From NCBI GenBank assembly GCA_032718475.1, contig JAUCBJ010003413.1, positions 1-42,087 on the forward strand: DNA of 42,087 bases, given 5' to 3'. Below are positions 12,054-23,690 of this stretch, piece after piece. A model generated the notes under the pieces. It did no database searches. It had not been told where the DNA came from and saw only the letters and a list, made by a program, of their open reading frames with translations. Each line of letters begins with the position of its first letter. Positions within the stretch are counted from its first letter, which is position 1. This DNA comes from Nemertoderma westbladi (lineage: Eukaryota > Xenacoelomorpha > Nemertodermatida > Nemertodermatidae). The translations under genes were made by a program, and so were the position numbers.

Positions 12054-15000
12054 ATGTCTGACACTCAGCAAAACCTGTCAGACAGTCTAATCGATACAAC
12101 CATCTGTGACACAGATAGGAGTGTGGAGCGATTAAGAAAGGAGTTCAGCTCACCTCCTACTGAAAGAAAGGTCATCCCTCCAGTAGTAGTATCAGACCCT
12201 AAGCTAATCCAACACCGTAGGTCTATCATCGGCACTCGGGCCCAAGTCAAACGGAACCTGCAGCTGTCCCACAGCAGCAACAGCCTAGTCAAGAAACTTG
12301 TTCCCAGCGATCCGATAGCTCCAGTAGTTCGGATACTGTCGAGCTGACCCCCGAACGCGGATTGCAGATGGCAGCTACAGCATACTCGGACCCCCTTCTC
12401 ACCCTTCCTGCCGCAGTGCTAACTACTATATTGATTGCGGTGGAGGAACATCAAGCCGATTGGGCGAGAAGTAAGCGAGCGACCCAAGATAATTATGCGG
12501 GATACGCCAGGGAAGAATTGATGTCGATTGTCGAGTCACAATGGAACTTTCCCGGACCCGGACTCCCGTTAGATTTGTCCGAAGCTACTTGGGAAGACAT
12601 ACACAGGATGGGAGTGACTAAAGATACAATGGATCCAGCTGTTTGGAAGAGGTCGGCAGCAGGATATGTGCAGGGATTCTTCGGCTCCTTAGAGCGATTG
12701 GAAGAACAACTGTTTCGACAACCCCAAGGACCTCAAGAGCAGGAAGAGCTGCTATATCAAGTACGCGAAAGAACTCTACGCATTAGACTAATCCTATCAG
12801 CCTTTGAGGAAACTTCCAAAAGAAGACAGGACACGTCGCTGCAGGTTGCTGTCAAAACTTGGTTCCAGCGGGTAGGTCTCAAAGTACAAGAAACAGACCA
12901 GTGGAAATCCCAGCTGTCTGAGAGACTAACCTATGAAGAACCAACTGATGCCACCCTTTCTCAAGTGGAAGGCGAAGAGACCGCAGAGAGACCACGAACG
13001 AGAGACGCCATAGACATTTATCTGTCCGACTATCAGCGATTCCTAGGAGACGAGGAGTTGAGGAGACGGTTATCTGGACTTTCCCCTAATAGTGAAGGAA
13101 CCCAGCGTGTGTTAGACTCAATCGATGCTGAAATGTTAGCTGCTAACCAAGCTGAATTTGATGAAAAACTCCGCCTCACTAGAGTCCAAGAAGAACGAGT
13201 AAAGAAAAAACGGATAGAGGACAAAAGGGCAGTAGCAGCGGCGAAAGCGGCAGCGTCAGTGGAAGAGGCAAGGGCAGCAGCGGCAGTGGAAGAGGCAGAA
13301 GCAAAAGCGGCAGCGACAGTGGAAGCAGCCAAAGCAGCAGCAGCAATGGCATTGGCAGACGCAGAACAGAGAGCGTCTGAAGAGACCATACAACTGGAGT
13401 TGGAAAATCTTCAAGAGACGCAAGACTGCATAAATAAACAGTTAACTGCTAGTCAAATGCAGATGAGGAGTCGATCTACTCCCAAGCGTCAAGGATACAC
13501 ATCATCGGAGGAAGGCGAGACCACTGATCCTGAAGGCGGAGGAAATAGATCTCGTCTAAGCAGGCGTAGAAAAACATCTCACCGTCACAAATTGCCTGAT
13601 TTGCCCCCGGCGGTTAGAAGACAACTAACTAGCACAGACTTAGGTAGTACAGAACCCACAGAACAAATTATTCAGGTCAAAAGACTCCCTACAATAGTTG
13701 ATGAGCCTGAAATAATTAGGCCTGTCGTTCCCAAAGTCACTTCTGTGCTAGAGACCCCTGTACTTCCAGAGCTTAACTCTAAATTCCCTTTACACAGTAC
13801 TACACTGCCTGTACCCGGTAGAACAGTCCATGAGAATATCCCTGTCCTGGAAGCTGAGAGAGAAATCAAAGATTTGTCTCCCGTCGTCCCGCGTCAGCCC
13901 GCTGCAATGTTGGCGACTCCCGCTTCGGCGGTCGAGTGGGTAGAGGAGGGACGGCGGGGGATGAATCTCCTGCTCGGACAGATGCAGGAGACTGTCCACC
14001 AGCTTAAGGGAACAGTAAGGGAAGGTAGGGCAGAATTGCAAGAAGTGCAGCAAAGTATCGCACTGGAACGCGACAAATTAGTCAATATACAAAAGGGCAT
14101 ACCAATACCCCCTGTAACATTGTGTCAACCTGTTAGGTCTGAAGTATTACATGCGCAAGGTGTGGAGCCTACACGCATCTATACAGCTAGTGAAGTAGAA
14201 ACTCCTATAGCAAACCCTATTAAGGGTGATTATAGACCTGTTATTAATGATATCCCCTATAGACCTGACAATGATCCGAGAAATTTATATACCGATAATT
14301 CGATATTAAATAACACGATGGCCCAAGAAAGCTTTACGCGTCAGATGGCTAGAACAGAAGCCCGCCAAGCGGTCAAAGTGGGAGAGATCGTCAAATTCAA
14401 TGGAGATGAGATGAAATGGTTACCTTTCAACGAATATTACAAAGACAGCATACAGAACTCTGTGCTATCTAACGGAGAGAAACTTAGGTTCCTCATCAAG
14501 TGCTTGGAAGGACCTCCCAAGTTAATGGCGTTAAAGTTTATTGGACATCCAGAAGGATTAAGACAAGTTTGGGATACATTAAACATCAGGTATGGTAACA
14601 AGGATAACATAGCTAAGTATTTGTATGCAAAATTAGTAGCCCCCCGAAACTTCCTTAGTAGCGGGATTATAGAGTTTTCCGATGAGATTCAGGAGATCTG
14701 TAGACAATTGGACTGGTTAGGTAAGTCTCATGAATATCAGAGTTCCATGGTTATTGGAGCCGTAGTCTCTACTTTACCCAAGGGTGGAGTATGTACACGC
14801 TGGGACAAGAAAGTGTTGTACATGAATGAACAACAACGACGAAGCCCTACCATGGCTGATCTCATGTCCTTCTTAGATGGTGAGGTAAAACTACAACTCA
14901 TCAAGCAGTCCAGAGAGAAAACATCGGAAAATAAGTTAAGTGAGAAACCCGCTTCTAGGAGAAGAGTAACACCGGTGTGTTACACTGACGACGGCGAAAG

Positions 15001-16252
15001 CCAAGCTTCTCAAGAAGAGGACAGCGGGAAAGACACCGATCGATCTTACTATGTTGACAAAACCTCAAAAGACGTAAGTAAATACAAGGCTCGAAACAAC
15101 GATAGGAGAGAACAGGTTGCCAAGACCCCTCCTCAGTCTCCTAACAGAATGCACCGAAGAAAACCCGAAGAAAAAACGAGAGTGCATCAAGTTATCCAAG
15201 GTAAAATGAGTAACATAAAACCTAACTGTGCGCTGTGCGACGGGACCCACCGTTTGAGTGCGTGTGCTGAATTTCTAAAGAAATCCTTGGTAGACAGACG
15301 TGCAGTCGTGTGGGACAAGCGGTTATGCTATAATTGCCTCAGATCAGGACACCAACGGCGAACCTGTTACTCCGACATAAAGTGTGCAAAGTGTGGCGCG
15401 AAACATCACATCTTGTTACACAGTGAGTTCGAACGAGACAAACAGAGTCAGGTAAGTGAGCCCGAACTACATGTCCAATTCAGTGATGTAAATGACACTG
15501 ATCAGGAGTCTGAGATGGAAGGATTCTATACTGACGAATTCTCCGACGCCAACGAATCCTGTTATCTAATCAATACCGCAGTGTATCGAGCACTTACTTA
15601 TGAAAAGGACACCAACAATGAGTTTCCCCCAACTACTTTTGCCAAACAACCATCTTGGAAAGCTCCAACTTCCAACGTAGGAATCAGAGAATTTCCTGTA
15701 GTGCAGGTAAGAGTTCACGGTCCTAACCACAGTTACATAGTGAACGCACTCCTTGACTCCGGCAGCACAGGAACATTCATCGATCAAGAATTAGCCGAAG
15801 ATATCTTTGCGGGACAACCCAAATTCCGGACTAAATTGAATATGTCAGGAATTATGCAGGTTTGGAAATCTACCCTAACGGCAGATTACTATGTAGGTGT
15901 GTTGTCCACTCCCCAGGATAAATTAGGAGTACAAGGTATAAGGTCGGTAAAAATGGTGGCTATAAAGAACTTCGCTACTACTCAAGCAGACCTTTATAAT
16001 TGGGACGAGGATGAGAGCATCCAACATCTTAAGATACCTCGGTTCCAGACAGATTATCCTGGAGTGCAAATACTCATCGGCCAAAACGCGCATGAGGCGC
16101 TCGAGACATTGGAGAAACGGCCTGCTCAACCACAGCCACTGCAAACCTATGCGGTAAGAACTAGAGTAGGTTGGTACTTTACTGGCCCTTCCCGCAGGAC
16201 CCTCGAAGAGAGAATGCCACAAGAACAAATATACCAAGTAAACGATTGGTAA
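12054..16252 (+). pseudogene. gag: BEL/Pao gag-protease polyprotein (frameshifted)
   Basis: The protein forms the particle and supplies the protease. The frame probably starts at ATG 12054 and runs in one phase to 12344. The long frame, in another phase, is open from 12221 to 16252. The two overlap in 12221-12347, and the second phase is rich in S, Q and E before its first ATG (12368), so a one-base frameshift in the overlap is likely; programmed frameshifting is an alternative. Counting from 12362: an alanine/glutamate-rich coiled coil at about 280-360, a DUF1759-like gag core at about 670-800, three Cys/His clusters at about 955-1015 (CALC, CYNC, CAKC), and the protease DSG near 1131. The frame ends at TAA 16250-16252, exactly in phase with the RT frame. 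Confidence 0.85.
13225..13360 (+). repeat. Alanine-codon repeat within gag
   Basis: An imperfect GCA/GCG-rich tract encodes repeated AAA and VEEA blocks in the predicted coiled coil. It looks like microsatellite expansion tolerated in a helical linker. Confidence 0.7.
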
Positions 16253-17725
16253 GTGGAGAGCAGTGAGGTGGACGAACTAACTGAGGGAACACCATACTCC
16301 TCAGATAATGACGACATCTACCAACTCTTCGATGAAGAGAACACAATCGACCTACTTACAGAAAACCAAACTTGGAAAAATCAGGTGAACCTATGTCAAC
16401 TGATTCGCCCATCGGAACCCATCGCTTACAATGACGAACTAAACGATGAGATAGAGCGCTACAACGCTAGAACTCGGGACGAACTAGCCGTACGATTCTT
16501 TACTCAAGAACTGGTAGAGCCCAATTCATATGATAAGGCCCTATCGATAGAAGAAGAAAGAGCCAAGCAAATCCAGGAAACAACTACACGTTTTTTAAAG
16601 GACCAAGGTAGATATGAAATCGGCCTACCATTTCGAAAACGAGAACCTAGATTTATAAATAACAGACCCTTGGCAGAGAAAAGAATCGCTCAATTACATC
16701 GACGCCTTACGGCTAATGCTTCAGCTAAAGAAATGTACCAAACTCAGCTGAAGAAATTTATAACAAAGGGATACGCGGAGCGAGTACCGGAAGGAACACC
16801 AGTAACTGAGAGAACGTATTACTTAACACATCATTACGTTCCCAAACCCGGTAAACCCCACGAAGTACGAGTCGTATTCGATGGCTCCGCCCTATATATG
16901 GGCCAATCCCTCAATTCCGAGTTGTTACCAGGACCCAACTTACTCCAATCTTTGTTGGGAATACTTTTAAGATTAAGACAATATTCCATCGCGTTCGCCT
17001 CCGATATAGAAGGAATGTTCTTACAAGTCAAGGCGCTGGATAGAGATAGAGACAGCCTGAGATTTCTGTGGTGGCCTGAAGGAGACCTCAATCAGAAACC
17101 GGTAGAGTACTGGATGACCATCCAGGCTTTTGGAATCATATCAAGCCCTTCCAACGCCTGCTCCGTGGTGCGAACCACTGCGAATGACAACCGAGACTCC
17201 TTCTCAAAAGAAGTGATAGACAACATAAAACGTAATATATACATGGACGACAATTTAAGGTCCCTTCCATCAGTAGAAGAAGCCATAGCTGTCGCGAAAG
17301 GAACGGTAGAGTGTTTGAAAAGAGGTGGATTTCGACTGACGAAATTCACTAGCAACTCTCGTGAGTTTCTGGAAGCCATACCGGTAGAAGACCGAGGAAC
17401 GAAAGACCTAGACTTAATAAAGGACGATCTTCCTGAAACCAAGACGCTAGGCTTGAAGTGGGACACTGAAAGAGACATCCTGTTTTTTCAGTTAAAACAG
17501 CGAGATAATCCAGTTCGGACCAAACGGATTTGTTTAAGTATCCTGAGCACTTATTTCGACCCATTGGGATTTATTAGCCCAGTTATATTGATTGCTTTAT
17601 ATTGCTTGGTTTAGTACAACAAATGTGGCTTGAAAACCACTCATGGGACGATCCGCTTAAGGGAGAATTGTTAAAGAAATGGATGAAATGGGAAGATTCA
17701 CTACCTGCCATCGAGAACTTTATAA
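16253..17725 (+). pseudogene. pol: BEL/Pao reverse transcriptase fragment
   Basis: Reverse transcriptase copies the element RNA to DNA in the particle. This frame follows the TAA directly and in the same phase, starts with GTG and has no ATG of its own, so it was part of the gag-pol polyprotein. Residues about 195-215 contain HYVPKPGKP and VRVVFDGSA. The first catalytic Asp lies in SDIEGMF at about residue 250, and the YMDD box is at about residue 330 (17240). The phase closes with TAG at 17612-17614, but recognisable sequence continues in another phase from about 17593 to 17725, indicating a one-base deletion near 17590. The connection, RNase H and integrase domains are lost where the minisatellite begins. 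Confidence 0.9.
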
Positions 17726-18580
17726 GAACACCCTATGGAACTTCAAATGATTATGTGTCTCCCTCTGAGCTCTGAAGGACAACCATATGGAACTTCAAAT
17801 GATTATGTGTCTCCCTCTGAGCTCTGAAGGACACCCTATGGAACTTCAAATGATTATGTGTCTCCCTCTGAGCTCTGAAGGACACCACATGGAACTTCAA
17901 ATGATTATGTGTCTCCCTCTGAGCTCTGAAGGACACCCTATGGAACTTCAAATGATTATGTGTCTCCCTCTGAGCTCTGAAGGACAACCCTATGGAACTT
18001 CAAATGATTCTAAGTCTCCCTCTAAAGGACAACCCTATGGAACTTCAAATGATTATGTGTCTCCCTCTGAGCTCTGAAGGACACCCTATGGAACTTCAAA
18101 TGATTATGTGTCTCCCTCTGAGCTCTGAAGGACAACCATATGGAACTTCAAATGATTCTAAGTCTCCCTCTAAAGGACACCCTATGGAACTTCAAATGAT
18201 TATGTGTCTCCCTCTGAGCTCTGAAGGACACCCTATGGAACTTCAAATGATTATGTGTCTCCCTCTGAGCTCTGAAGGACAACCCTATGGAACTTCAAAT
18301 GATTATGTGTCTCCCTCTGAGCTCTGAAGGACAACCCTATGGAACTTCAAATGATTATGTGTCTCCCTCTGAGCTCTGAAGGACACCCTATGGAACTTCA
18401 AATGATTCTAAGTCTCCCTCTAAAGGACAACCCTACGGAACTTCAAATGATTTTAAGTCTCCCGACACCCTATTGAACTTCAAATGATTCTAAGACTCCT
18501 CCTAAGGGACCGACACCCTATAGAACTTCAAATGATTATGTGTCTCCCTCTGAGCTCTGAAGGACACCCTATGGAACTTC
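17725..18580 (+). repeat. 52/44-bp minisatellite, right block
   Basis: About 17 copies of the same long and short units as at 7050-8829, in the same orientation. It begins inside a unit, at aagaacaccctatgg, directly after truncated RT sequence. The last copies (18430-18580) are degenerate. Open frames in both strands are artefacts of the repeat. Confidence 0.95.
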
Positions 18581-20822
18581 ATTGATGTTAATTGTTCATT
18601 GATGTCCTTCAGCATAAATATATTCGCTATTCAGTCACAGCCTCAATTCATTTCATTTCATTCATTCATTGTGTCTATATTCAAATTAAATTTATATAAT
18701 CATGAAGTAAAAAGTGCACAGCACGAATAGAAATAGACATATAGGCGAAAAATAAAGTAATTATAAGGTTACCTTGTAAAAGGCGGTAAAATAAATGACG
18801 ATGCACCATAGATGATAGTTGTTACAAACAGATAATAAGAAACCTTCAAACATGTCATTCATGCAGTTTCGTAGTAACATAAATAACACTGACGAATAAA
18901 ATAATCAAACTTTGAAATCTTGAAAAATATAGACGGGATCCACCGGCGGTTGATTCTCCAATATGGATTTGAGACGGCATGAGATCACCAGTTTGATTTG
19001 AGACCATCAAGCCTAATTTCGCTCGACCAGCTCAACTGGTTGGCAAATGTACTCATAAATGACAACACCCCCCTCCCCCCCCCCCCCCCCCCCCCCCCAA
19101 CCACTACTGATTAAAATGATATATTGTATTATGTAATCAAGGGACGGAACGGTATGGGCATACAGTGTGAAGAACTAATGCAAATGTTAATGATATCATA
19201 TATTTCTTACAAGTTATTGACTGCAGTCTGGTTGAGTTACCACGGCCTTACATCAATAAGTATGGTATTGATGCTCGGTATTGCTATACGTACAGTACTT
19301 CAATTTAAGATAATGCATTAACGCGTTCTAATGCTAGATTGAACAAATTATGTTACTCAGTTACTGGGGCAACTGTCCCTGATTTCTGATTCTGTTTATG
19401 TAGGCTTTCGTGTTTCCTTCCAATTAGCGAACAAAATGTAATTTAGCGAATGGAAACTGGCTTGTTTTTTTCATTGTATAACACAAAATCATTAATGCAG
19501 CTTGTCTTTCAAAAGTGTAATAAAGCAACTCCAGTAAGCAACTTAACTAAATTCCACTTAACTAATATTAATACGCTTAAATACTATAATGTGCTTTGTG
19601 CAGCTTGCTTTTAGGATTTGTATTTCATAACATTCTGTTTTTTCGCTCGTAAAATGAAGGAACTTGTTTACTTATGAAATCAAATACTGCAAGGGAATAC
19701 CGAAAACATGAAATGGAATAGTGGATAACATAAAATAAACTAGGACGCAAACCCTATTGTTTGTTGCCATGACCACCGGGACTACTTACCTCCTAAATAT
19801 TCCAGAACATGGAAATAATATAGTAAAATACTGCTGCAGTTCAATTTTTTTGTAACAATGCTTTGTTCTATCTTTTTATAAAAGAATTAAGCAACAAAGA
19901 AAGTACCAATTTAAGAATAAAATTACGTGGGAAAAACAACATGTGACAACATATTTATTCATTATTATCTCGCACATTTATTGACCTCGCTAGCGCTCGG
20001 AAAATAGAATACCTCAAGAATAGTGAAATAAAAGTTATACCTTTTTCCCAAGTAATAAATAATTATTTACAGACTTTTTCGGTCATTAACAGGGTAATTT
20101 CGAATCCCAAAAAATTTGATTTGGATCCATTTTACTCTAAGCTGAATGAACTTATATAAGGGAACAAACAATATTACGTAAATCATTCTATGGAAATATG
20201 TGAACCTCCTCGCTAAGCTCGATCGATACATAAATACATTTCGGTCATAAACGTTGGAAAGTGCCACTTTTCACACAATGACGGTATAAAAGTAATTTGA
20301 AATAAATTAATATGAGAGCTGGGTGTAGTAAACTTTCAAACTTTCCCAAAGCTGTTCTGCGTGTTTCTTTTGGTGCTACATAGATCCCACTATAGCTAGG
20401 GGGGGGTATTATTATACCTGTAAAATAAAATCAAAAGTAAAGTTCGGTAAAATTAATTAACCTAATTGTATATAGTAAGTAAATCAATGGATAAATTATT
20501 TGTATAAATCGTTGTGCAGTCGTGTAATACCTCGACTGTATCCGGTACATGTTCCCCCCATCCCACACCACCCAATGCCAAAATTACCCAATTCTGTTAG
20601 CGGTTAAAATTGTCAGAAAATTAACTTTCAATGTCGCAGTAATGGCGGCCCTAATTCAATTTGGCAGGAAACCTTAATTCTAAATTGTCAGGCGATGTCT
20701 AAATTAGGGTTTCCTAATCAGTTTGCTGAATTAGTGCAGGACAAATACCGGTACCCGCCTAAAATACCAAAGGAAGAGCTAGTCTGGCGATACTCGGTGA
20801 AATGTTATTGTATTGCATTCTG
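18581..20822. other. Gene-free AT-rich stretch
   Basis: I see no supported gene. It contains a duplicated ttcattgatgt word right after the array (18578-18604), a C run of 24 at 19075-19098 preceded by ccccccct, and otherwise plain AT-rich DNA. Confidence 0.45.
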
Positions 20823-23690
20823 TTGTCGTTATTGGGTGATATTGGGCATTGTATGCTGTCGGTATTGGGTGATATTTGGGCGTTATATGTTGTCGGTATT
20901 GGGCGTTGTATGCTGTCGGTATTGGGCGTTGTATGCTGTCGGTATTGGGTGCTATTGGGCATTGTATGCTGTCGGTATTGGGTGCTATTGGGCATTGTAT
21001 GCTGTCGGTATTGGGTGCTATTGGTCATTGTACGCTGTAGGTATTGGGTACTATTGGGCATTGTATACTGTCGGTATTGGTTGTTGTTGGGCGTTGTATG
21101 CTGTCGCTATTGGGTGATATTGGTCATTGCATGCTTTTCGGTATTGGGTGATATTGGGCGTTGTATGCTGTCGGTATTGGGTGATATTGGGCGTTGTATG
21201 CTGTATATATTGGGTGATATTGGTCATTGTACGCTGTAGGTATTGGGTGCTATTGGGCGTTGTATGCTGTCGGTATTGGGTGCTATTGGGCGTTGTATGC
21301 TATCGGTATTGGGTGATATTGGTCATTGTATGCTTTTCGGTATTGGGTGCTATTGGGCGTTATATGCTATCGGTATTGGGTGATATTGGTCATTGTATGC
21401 TTTTCGGTATTGGTTGATATTTGGCTTTGTATGATGTCAGTATTGGGCGATATTGGTCATTGTATGCTTTTCGGTATTGGGTGCTATTGGGCGTTATATG
21501 CTATCGGTATTGGGTGATATTGGTCATTGTATGCTTTTCGGTATTGGTTGATATTTGGCTTTGTATGCTGTCAGTATTGGGCGATATTGGTCATTGTATG
21601 CTTTTCGGTATTGGGTGCTATTGGGCGTTATATGCTATCGGTATTGGGTGATATTGGTCATTGTATGCTTTTCGGTATTGGTTGATATTGGGCGTTGTAT
21701 GCGGTCGGTATTGGGTGACTTTGGTCATTGTATGCTTTTCGGTATTGGGTGCTATTGGGCGTTGTATGCTATCGGTATTGGGTGCTATTGGGCGTTGTAT
21801 GCTATCGGTATTGGGTGCTATTGGGCGTTGTATACTGTCGGTATTGGTTGCTGTTGGGCGTTGTATGCTGTAGATATTGGGTGCTATTGGGCATTGTATG
21901 CTTTTCGGTATTGGGTGCTATTGGGCATTGTATGCTGTCGGTATTGGGTGCTATTGGGCATTATATGCTGCCGGTATTGGGTGCTATTGGGCATTGTATG
22001 CTGTCGGTATTGGGTGCTATTGGGCATTGTATGCTGTCGGTATTGGGTGCTATTGGGCATTGTATGCTGTCGGTATTGGGTGCTATTGGGCGTTGTATGC
22101 TGTCGGTATTGGGTGATATTGGGCGTTGTATGCTGTCGGTATTGGGTGATATTGGGCGTTGTATGCTGTCGGTATTGGGTGCTATTGGGCGTTGTATGCT
22201 GTCGGTATTGGGTGATATTGGTCATTGTATGCTGTCCGTATTGGGTGATATTGGTCATTTTATGCTGTCGGTATTGGGTGCTATTGGGCATTGTATGCTG
22301 TCGGTATTGGGTGCTATTGGTCATTGTACGCTGTAGGTATTGGGTGCTATTGGGCATTGTATCTGTCGGTATTGGGTGCTATTGGGCTTTGTATGTTATC
22401 GGTATTGGGTACTATTGGGCATTGTATGCTGTCGGTATTGGGTGCTATTGGGCATTGTATGCTGTCGGTATTGGGTGATATTGGGCGTTGTATGCTGTCG
22501 GTATTGGGTGCTATTGGGCATTGTATGCTGTCGGTATTGGGTGCTATTGGGCATTGTATGCTGTCGGTATTGGGTGATATTGGGCGTTGTATGCTGTCGG
22601 TATTGGGTGCTATTGGTCATTGTACGCTGTAGATATTGGGTGATATTGGGCGTTGTATGCTGTCGGTATTGGGTGATATTGGGCGTTGTATGCTGTCGGT
22701 ATTGGGTGCTATTGGTCATTGTACGCTGTAGATATTGGGTGATATTGGTCATTGTATGCTTTTCGGTATTGGGTGCTATTGGGCATTGTATGCTGTCGGT
22801 ATTGGGTGCTATTGGGCATTGTATGCTGTCGGTATTGGGTGATATTGGGCGTTGTATGCTGCCGGTATTGGGTGATATTGGTCATTGCATGCTGTAGATA
22901 TTGGGTGATATTGGTCATTGCATGCTTTTCGGTATTGGTTGATATTGGTCATTGTACGCTGTAGATATTGGGTGCTATTGGGCATTGTATGCTGTCGGTA
23001 TTGGGTGATATTGGGCGTTGTATGCTGTCGGTATTGGGTGATATTGGTCATTGCATGCTGTAGATATTGGGTGATATTGGTCATTGCATGCTTTTCGGTA
23101 TTGGTTGATATTTGGCTTTGTATGCTGTCGGTATTGGGTGCTATTGGGGCGTTGTATGCTGTCGGTATTGGTTGATATTGGTCATTGCATGCTGTAGATA
23201 TTGGGTGATATTGGTCATTGCATGCTTTTCGGTATTGGTTGATATTTGGCTTTGTATGCTGTCGGTATTGGGTGCTATTGGGGCGTTGTATGCTGTCGGT
23301 ATTGGGTGATATTGGTCATTGCATGCTGTAGATATTGGGTGATATTGGTCATTGCATGCTTTTCGGTATTGGTTGATATTTGGCTTTGTATGCTGTCGGT
23401 ATTGGGTGCTATTGGGGCGTTGTATGCTGTCGGTATTGGTTGATATTGGTCATTGTACGCTGTAGATATTGGGTGATATTGGTGATTGTATGATTTTCGG
23501 TATTGGGTGATATTGGGCGTTGTATGTTGTCGGTATTGGGTGATATTGGTCATTGTACGCTGTAGATATTGGGTGATATTGGGCATTGTATGCTGTCGGT
23601 ATTGGGTGATATTGGTCATTGTACGCTGTAGATATTGGGTGATATTGGTCATGTATACTTTTCGGTATTGGGTGATATTTGGCTATTGCC
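20823..23690 (+). repeat. 33-bp minisatellite with 134-bp higher-order repeats
   Basis: About 87 copies of a 33-bp unit built from gtattgggtgctattgggc and attgtatgctgtcg, with recurrent variants (gatattgg for gctattgg, ggtcatt for gggcatt, gcttttcgg for gctgtcgg). Around 21410-21690 and 23100-23460, blocks recur every 134 bp (four units plus 2 bp), which is a higher-order repeat. Because 33 is a multiple of three, all three plus-strand frames and one minus-strand frame stay open for long distances (longest 307 codons, 21555-22478). There is no initiation context, domain or codon bias to suggest a real protein. Confidence 0.95.

Larger units (their letters stand above)
12054..17725 (+). mobile_element. 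BEL/Pao LTR retrotransposon, coding part, 3'-truncated
   Basis: The order is gag with DUF1759-like region, zinc knuckles, retropepsin (DSG), then reverse transcriptase with YMDD. This order and the long protease-to-RT spacer mark the BEL/Pao clade. RNase H, integrase and the 3' LTR are missing: the RT region runs straight into the minisatellite at about 17725. At least three lesions are visible: a frame change in 12221-12347, a TAA at 16250-16252 and a one-base frameshift near 17590. The copy cannot be autonomous, although the reading frames are otherwise long, so the damage is fairly recent. Confidence 0.9.

Noticed and set aside
6945-18580. CRISPR-like array
   Set aside because: The repeats are directly adjacent with no unique spacers, there are no cas genes, and the window is eukaryotic.
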